DNA of 64,000 nt, from NCBI GenBank assembly GCA_944323805.1, contig CALUTW010000002.1:1-64000 (forward strand). The letters are read 5' to 3'. Source of the DNA: an uncultured Bacteroidales bacterium. GTDB lineage: Bacteria; Bacteroidota; Bacteroidia; Bacteroidales; UBA932. Numbering within the stretch: position 1 is the first letter of the stretch; each line of letters begins with the position of its first letter. Both the position numbers and the translations under genes were made by a program. Under the pieces are notes generated by a model. The model was not told where the DNA came from. It made no database searches and saw only the letters and a list, made by a program, of their open reading frames with translations. Shown piece by piece: positions 59,531 to 64,000 of this stretch.

Positions 59531-59707
59531 TCAAAGATTTCTCTCGGTACCGGGATAGAATCTTGATTCCCTTACCATCTCCAGATTCATTTTCTCACGC
59601 CACTCGTCGTCGCTGCACTGGGAAACACCTATGACAAATTCCGGCCTGCGGTCAGAACATGAAAGGCCTGCAACCGCCAGCAACAAAATAGGGAACAGTC
59701 TTTTCAT
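59531..59707 (-). pseudogene. Truncated periplasmic sugar-binding sensor (hybrid two-component/PBP type)
   Basis: 58 residues from MKRLFPILLLAVAGLSC, a lipoprotein-like signal, then RRPEFVIGVSQCSDDEWREK and MNLEMVRESRFYPG, followed by a stop. The IGVSQCSDDxWRxKMNxEM segment is the start of the type I periplasmic-binding domain in Bacteroides hybrid two-component sensors such as the fructose sensor BT1754. Full sensors are about 1,300 residues; here almost the whole protein is missing and the frame ends 28 bp before the fructokinase gene. It looks like a deletion relic. Confidence 0.7.
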
Positions 59708-59767
59708 ACCATAGAAAGATTTTTCCATCGGAAAATTTTTCAAATGCCAAACTTACAAAATTTCCCG

Positions 59768-59775
59768 TAATTTTG
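59768..59775 (+). promoter_or_regulatory. Bacteroidota -7 box before the GNAT-like gene
   Basis: TAATTTTG (TAnnTTTG) on the + strand, 11 bp before the ATG at 59787. The mRNA leader would be very short. On the opposite strand, TAAGTTTG overlaps the start of this region (near 59747-59754) and may drive the fructokinase side. Confidence 0.5.
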
Positions 59776-59786
59776 CATCAGGGAAA

Positions 59787-60839
59787 ATGGATTCACTTAC
59801 GGACATATCACAGGGAGCACAATGCCGTTCCGGACTGCCCGATGTGCAGGGGCCGGAAGCGGAGGTATACAGACACAGAAGCGGTGCATGTCTGGATGAT
59901 GAGATATGCGGATTCCTTGATGCCGCCGACATCGCATATGACAAGGCGACGGTCTCCGGACTGACGCTCATCGATACCGGATACGGCATCGGAATCCTGC
60001 CGCTTGAGATAACGGCAAAGTCTCCGGAAGAGGCATCCGCATACAGGATAAGGGCCGGGAAAGTGCTGTCAGGACAGGACTGCAGCCAGGGAATCTGCAG
60101 CGGGAGAAGAATCATTGCCGTAGCAGAGGACAGGTGGAGAAGTGAGGGGGAATGCATCAGGAGACGGCTTCTTGCACATCTTGGCAGGTTCGTACATGTA
60201 TTTGCCAGGAATTGCGAAGTGCGAAGAATCAGGAATGACGAGGCGAAAGCATTCATGGATGCATGGCACAGCTACGGGAGCACCGTCTGCAGGTACAGGT
60301 ACGGGCTGTTCCTGAAAAAGGCTGCCGGGAATGGCATCGCCCCGGTAACGGCAGACCCGGCCGGAGAGAGTACAGGCTGCATGCATACGGGATACCTTCC
60401 GGCCGGGACAATGGTCGCAGCAGCCACATTCTCCAACGGGAGGCTGATGGAAAGGGGCGGCCGGATGTACAGGTCCTACCAGTGGATAAGATATGCCTCG
60501 CTGCCGGACGTGAGGGTTGCGGGAGGGATGGGCAAGATCATGGCATATTTCCTGGCCGATGCAGGAATAAGGCAAGATGACGGAGACCTTGACATAATGA
60601 GCTATGCCGACCTCGAATGGTCCGACGGAGGAGTATACAGGGAACTCGGATTCAGGGCCGAGGACCGGAAGAGCCCTGTCATGTACGCCATCGACCCTGC
60701 CGACTGGAAGAGATGTCCGGTATCCAGGCTTGCCGGGGCTGCGGACGGACGGACAGCAGCACCGGAATCCCGGAATAGCCTCCTCTATTTCGAGAATTTC
60801 GGGAGTATCAGATACAGATATGTGCCTAATAATGAATGA
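59787..60839 (+). CDS. Unknown protein with GNAT-like C-terminal part
   Basis: 350 residues. The first 150 residues are not recognised. The C-terminal half (about 165-310) resembles a GNAT-fold transferase of the type found in phage Mom-like proteins and related hypothetical proteins: MVAAATFSNGRLMERGG, YQWIRYASLPDVRVAGGMGK, IMSYADLEWSDGGVYRELGF and SPVMYAID. The GGMGK loop would bind the acyl-CoA or a similar donor. It overlaps the next gene by 4 bp (ATGA), so they form an operon. Function is unknown. Confidence 0.6.
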   Translation: MDSLTDISQGAQCRSGLPDVQGPEAEVYRHRSGACLDDEICGFLDAADIAYDKATVSGLTLIDTGYGIGILPLEITAKSPEEASAYRIRAGKVLSGQDCSQGICSGRRIIAVAEDRWRSEGECIRRRLLAHLGRFVHVFARNCEVRRIRNDEAKAFMDAWHSYGSTVCRYRYGLFLKKAAGNGIAPVTADPAGESTGCMHTGYLPAGTMVAAATFSNGRLMERGGRMYRSYQWIRYASLPDVRVAGGMGKIMAYFLADAGIRQDDGDLDIMSYADLEWSDGGVYRELGFRAEDRKSPVMYAIDPADWKRCPVSRLAGAADGRTAAPESRNSLLYFENFGSIRYRYVPNNE

Positions 60840-61420
60840 TTGTCATGAAGAAACTCTTTTACATTGATGCCACAATGCGGGAGGAATCCCGCACACGACG
60901 TATTGCCGAGCCTCTTATTGCGGAGCTTGGCAGCAGGTATGAAATCGAGACAGTAAGGCTGGACGATGCCGGATTCCCGGCTGTAGGAAGCCGTATACTT
61001 GAAGACAGGAATAACGGCATAGTCCCTGATGAATATGCGGACATGGCAAGACGGCTCGCCGCCGCCGACAGGATTGTTATCGCAGCCCCTTTCTGGGACA
61101 TGAGCTTCCCTGCCGCGCTGAAAGTGTTCATAGAGAACATGTCGCTGTACAACATCACATTCGGAAGCAATGACAAGGAGTGTTTCGGACTGTGCCGCTG
61201 CGGGAAAGTGCTGTATATCACCACCCGCGGCATGGACATACATACTGGAGACCCTCTTGAGCAGGGCACCCCGTACATCCGGGCACTCGGGTATCTGTGG
61301 GGGCTCGGGGAACTCCATGTGGTCTCGGCTGAAAACCTGGATTACAGCTCCCCGGAAGAAATAGAAAGGAAAATATCGGAAGCTGTCGGGAAAGGGCTTG
61401 AAATCTGCCGGGATTTCTGA
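60836..61420 (+). CDS. NAD(P)H-dependent FMN oxidoreductase (flavodoxin-fold, NQO/AzoR-like)
   Basis: 194 residues. KKLFYIDATMREESRTRRIA near the start is the FMN phosphate loop seen in AzoR/NQO-type enzymes, and RIVIAAPFWDMSFPAALKVF plus ENMSLYNITFGSND is the flavin-proximal region of the azoreductase family. The start could also be Met4 (60845). It probably reduces quinones or azo compounds in the cytosol, coupled in expression with the upstream GNAT-like gene. Confidence 0.83.
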   Translation: MIVMKKLFYIDATMREESRTRRIAEPLIAELGSRYEIETVRLDDAGFPAVGSRILEDRNNGIVPDEYADMARRLAAADRIVIAAPFWDMSFPAALKVFIENMSLYNITFGSNDKECFGLCRCGKVLYITTRGMDIHTGDPLEQGTPYIRALGYLWGLGELHVVSAENLDYSSPEEIERKISEAVGKGLEICRDF

Positions 61421-61474
61421 CAGGCATCGCTGCGAAAATTCGGGGACAGACCTGCATTCTTCCCTCAAATTTAT

Positions 61475-61482
61475 TAATTTTG
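61475..61482 (+). promoter_or_regulatory. Promoter box of purC
   Basis: TAATTTTG (TAnnTTTG) on the + strand, about 86 bp before the chosen purC ATG. The distance allows a leader of roughly 78 nt. Confidence 0.55.
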
Positions 61483-61567
61483 CGCGGCATATTACCGCAT
61501 GACATTCCTGCGAGACAACTGGTGCAGGCTGCGGAAGTTCACTGACAAACTATTAACTCACAAACAG

Positions 61568-62530
61568 ATGGAAGCAATAGTCAAGACAGATTTTCACTTT
61601 CCGGGACAGGTCGGCAAATACACCGGGAAAGTCCGTGATGTATATGACATCGACGGGAAATATCTTGTTATGGTGGTAACTGACAGAATCTCCGCATTTG
61701 ATGTCATCCTGCCGGAGGGAATCCCATACAAAGGACAGGTACTCAACCAGATAGCATCAAAGTTCCTTGATGCCACCTCTGACATTCTTCCGAACTGGAA
61801 GATAGCCACGCCGGACCCTATGGTCACTGTCGGCCACAGATGCGAGCCGTTCAAGGTGGAGATGGTCATCAGGGGATATCTTTCCGGGCATGCATGGAGA
61901 GAATACAAGGCCGGGAAACGTACAATCTGCGGTGTCCCGATGCCTGACGGAATGGTCGAGAACCAGAAATTCCCTGAACCGATCATTACCCCGACCTCAA
62001 AGGCAGCAGAAGGCCACGACGAGGACATCTCCAAGGAACAGATCATAGCTTCAGGGCTCGTCGGCAAGGATGATTATGAGAAGATGGAGGCATACACAAG
62101 GGCCATCTACAGGAGAGGCTCCGAGATTGCGGCTGAAAGAGGACTGATTCTCGTGGACACAAAATATGAATTCGGCAAGAAAGACGGACAGATTTATCTG
62201 ATGGATGAAATCCACACTCCTGATTCATCACGGTATTTCTATGCAGACGGCTATGAGGAAAGGCTGGCAAAAGGCGAAAAACAGAAGCAGCTGTCGAAGG
62301 AATTCGTACGTGAATGGCTCATGGCAAACGGCTTCCAGGGACAGACAGGGCAGCAGGTTCCTGAAATGACACCTGAAATCGTACGCAGCATCACTGACAG
62401 ATACGTAGAGCTTTACGAGAATATTACCGGGGAGAAGTTCCTGATTGACGGGAATACTGCCGAAGATAAGGAATCCATCCTCAAGAGAATAGGAGACAAC
62501 GTTACAGCCTGCCTTGCCTCGCTGAAATAA
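61568..62530 (+). CDS. purC: Phosphoribosylaminoimidazole-succinocarboxamide synthase
   Basis: 320 residues from [20 protein letters not shown]; an in-frame ATG at 61499 lies in the leader. It joins CAIR and aspartate. The family motifs [53 protein letters not shown] and [20 protein letters not shown] are intact. It completes the purine set apart from purB, a GAR formyltransferase and purA/guaAB, which must be elsewhere. It abuts recX, which is convergent. Confidence 0.97.
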   Translation: MEAIVKTDFHFPGQVGKYTGKVRDVYDIDGKYLVMVVTDRISAFDVILPEGIPYKGQVLNQIASKFLDATSDILPNWKIATPDPMVTVGHRCEPFKVEMVIRGYLSGHAWREYKAGKRTICGVPMPDGMVENQKFPEPIITPTSKAAEGHDEDISKEQIIASGLVGKDDYEKMEAYTRAIYRRGSEIAAERGLILVDTKYEFGKKDGQIYLMDEIHTPDSSRYFYADGYEERLAKGEKQKQLSKEFVREWLMANGFQGQTGQQVPEMTPEIVRSITDRYVELYENITGEKFLIDGNTAEDKESILKRIGDNVTACLASLK

Positions 62531-63103
62531 TCAACGCCCGGAAAGAAGCTCCTCTATCTCCTGAAGAGCCTCTTCATAGCCGTATCCGCGGCTCATGGCA
62601 AAACGCAGCAACTTTGTCTTCAGAGCATATGTCTCCCGGGCCGTATCTGGTCCGGGAGTTTTGTCAATGGATGATGCGGGAGCCTGCCTTACGGCAGTCT
62701 TCTCCAATGAGCGCAGCTTGACTTCAAGGACCCGGCGCATCCTGGCCCGGGCAGCTGTCCCGTCGATATCGGCAAGAGCCTCATCAATCAACTCCCTGTC
62801 AAGCCCTTTGGCTGCAAGAGCCCTGCGGATTTTCATCCCGCCCCAGCCTGACAGTGAAGACTTGTCCCGGACAAATGCAGAGGCATATCGCCTGTCATCG
62901 AGGAACTTCTCCGAGACCAGCACGGCAACAATGCCGGAAGCGGTTTCACGGGCATATGCGTCATCGGCCATGTCGACTTTCTTCATTACGATATCCATTG
63001 CCTTGCGATGAATATCCCCGGTACAATACTCCCTGCGAGAACAGAGCCTGCGCATCCTGTCAAGAATCTGCCCCCGGATATCATTTTCCTTTTCCATTGC
63101 CAC
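62531..63103 (-). CDS. recX: Regulatory protein RecX
   Basis: 190 residues, helical and basic, with the three-helix repeats of RecX: RRLCSRREYCTGDIHRKAMD, FLDDRRYASAFVRDKSSLSG, WGGMKIRRALAAKGLDRELI and a C-terminal RFAMSRGYGYEEALQEIEEL. RecX modulates RecA filaments. No recA is in view. It is followed on the same strand by nothing but purC in the opposite direction; its upstream neighbour is the outer-membrane protein gene, 20 bp away. Confidence 0.88.
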   Translation of the reverse strand: MAMEKENDIRGQILDRMRRLCSRREYCTGDIHRKAMDIVMKKVDMADDAYARETASGIVAVLVSEKFLDDRRYASAFVRDKSSLSGWGGMKIRRALAAKGLDRELIDEALADIDGTAARARMRRVLEVKLRSLEKTAVRQAPASSIDKTPGPDTARETYALKTKLLRFAMSRGYGYEEALQEIEELLSGR

Positions 63104-63123
63104 ATACGATTACCGGACGGATA

Positions 63124-64000
63124 TCAGAAACTGTATCCGAGACTTATATAGAATCCCGCCTTCTTCGTCAGGCTCGACCAGTGCAGGTTGGCTGTCAGAG
63201 GCCCGAAAATGGAATCATAGGAATATTCCACACCGGCACCTAAGTAACCGTCCCCGGAAAGATAATCCTTAAGATGGTCACAGTCCCTTGCATAATTGAC
63301 TATCCCGCTGACATAATGGTTCCTGGCGACATTGAAGCGGAAGTCTGCCCGGAAGACACTGAGGATGTTCCTCATAGAGGACACATGCGTAACCCCGATA
63401 AACGGAATCTGCTGGTCCATGTAACGGCCCTCAAGGCTTCCTCCCATACAGTTCATATATGCCACCGGCACATCAGGCCCGAACAGGAAACGGAGGTTGG
63501 CAGAAGGGATAAAGGCGAACACATCCCCTGCAGATACGACAAACTTTCCGAATGCATTGACGGCATGGAAATTATGGAAATCGTTCGGGAAGGCGGCAAA
63601 GACCCACTCATACCCCGCCCCGACCCTGAAGCCTCTTTTCGGGAAATATCCGTCATCAAATGTATCAGCCTGGATATCATAGAACAGCGACACATAGTCG
63701 TTGCTCAGCTGCCTGAGGTCATAATCCCCGGAAATCGGGGAAGCGGACAGGAGTGAGCGCACGGTAAAATAGTCGTTCCTTATCCCGGCCTTCATATCGA
63801 ACAGGGCCCATTTGAGATTGGACAGGTAAAACTCCTCCCAGACATTCAGATAGCTCATGTTGAACCGTCCCTGCGATATATTGAAAAGGTTCATGTCGGT
63901 ATATTTTACCGATGCAGTGGCATTGAGTGTCGGGGATTTCGGCGCATCATAGGAATAATGGAAGCTGAAATACGGGCTTGCACTGATCCTGCCTGTAAAG
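63124..64000 (-). CDS. Outer-membrane beta-barrel (BamA/Omp85-like, probably C-terminus of a patatin-like phospholipase), N-terminus outside the window
   Basis: At least 292 residues of open frame; the frame stays open to the window edge upstream of an internal Met at 63894, so the N-terminal part is missing. The visible part is a run of amphipathic strands (YFSFHYSYDAPKSPTLNATA, DDGYFPKRGFRVGAGYEWVF, LANLHWSSLTKKAGFYISLG) ending in a C-terminal aromatic YSF, as outer-membrane barrels do. The GYFPKRGFRVGAGYEW stretch matches the Omp85/surface-antigen domain that follows patatin domains in Bacteroidales proteins. That assignment needs the missing part. Confidence 0.7.
   Translation of the reverse strand, partial: FTGRISASPYFSFHYSYDAPKSPTLNATASVKYTDMNLFNISQGRFNMSYLNVWEEFYLSNLKWALFDMKAGIRNDYFTVRSLLSASPISGDYDLRQLSNDYVSLFYDIQADTFDDGYFPKRGFRVGAGYEWVFAAFPNDFHNFHAVNAFGKFVVSAGDVFAFIPSANLRFLFGPDVPVAYMNCMGGSLEGRYMDQQIPFIGVTHVSSMRNILSVFRADFRFNVARNHYVSGIVNYARDCDHLKDYLSGDGYLGAGVEYSYDSIFGPLTANLHWSSLTKKAGFYISLGYSF

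Overview
The window looks like a chromosome segment from a member of the Bacteroidales (phylum Bacteroidota). Supporting signs are the -7 promoter box TAnnTTTG upstream of many genes, a UpxY-type NusG paralogue at the head of a surface-polysaccharide locus, fimbrillin-like and OmpA-family envelope proteins of Bacteroidales type, and a fragment of a Bacteroides-type sugar-sensor protein. I cannot place it to genus from sequence alone. All calls are from reading the sequence; no database search was run.

Region 1 (1-10.8 kb, + strand) is the core nusG-rplK-rplA-rplJ-rplL-rpoB-rpoC operon, with an attenuator-like hairpin between rplL and rpoB and a clear terminator after rpoC. Region 2 (10.9-13.1 kb, + strand) is a two-gene operon with its own promoter: a soluble SipW-like S24/S26 serine peptidase and an ABC exporter.

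Region 3 (13.1-44.1 kb, - strand) is one unbroken run of about 27 genes that build and export a cell-surface polysaccharide. In transcription order: upxY, an Fe-S FrhB-like protein, two pyruvyl-transferase paralogues, a Wzx flippase, several GT2/GT8 glycosyltransferases, glf (galactofuranose supply), more transferases, a frameshifted acyltransferase, a Wzy-like polymerase, a GT8 and three GT4 enzymes, and the initiating sugar-phosphate transferase. These are followed by a PqqD / nucleotidyltransferase / HprK-like-kinase trio, Wza, a Wzc tyrosine kinase with a Gly-Tyr tail, an acidic 56-residue peptide, a lipoprotein with a PI-PLC-like domain lacking its catalytic histidines, and an OmpA-family protein. 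The run shows wear: a deleted GT2 relic, the frameshifted acyltransferase, and a complex 455-bp promoter region between the two pyruvyl-transferase genes. A second OmpA-family protein (44.2-45.4 kb) lies just upstream of upxY, so paralogous OmpA proteins bracket the locus.

The PqqD/nucleotidyltransferase/HprK trio, the 56-residue peptide, and the convergent peptidase/exporter pair together contain the parts expected of a peptide-modification and export (RiPP-like) system split over two facing operons, one of them inside the polysaccharide operon. This is the most interesting hypothesis in the window. The gene families are known; their link to each other and to this peptide is inference.

Region 4 (45.5-58.3 kb, - strand) is the purine operon purE-purK-purL-purF-(type II pantothenate kinase)-purM-purH-purD-folD; purC lies separately at 61.6 kb. 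Between them are a tRNA-Ser(CGA), a PfkB-family fructokinase with a truncated sugar-sensor gene upstream, a GNAT-like orphan gene and a flavodoxin-fold oxidoreductase. The right edge has recX and the C-terminal barrel of an outer-membrane protein cut by the window end.
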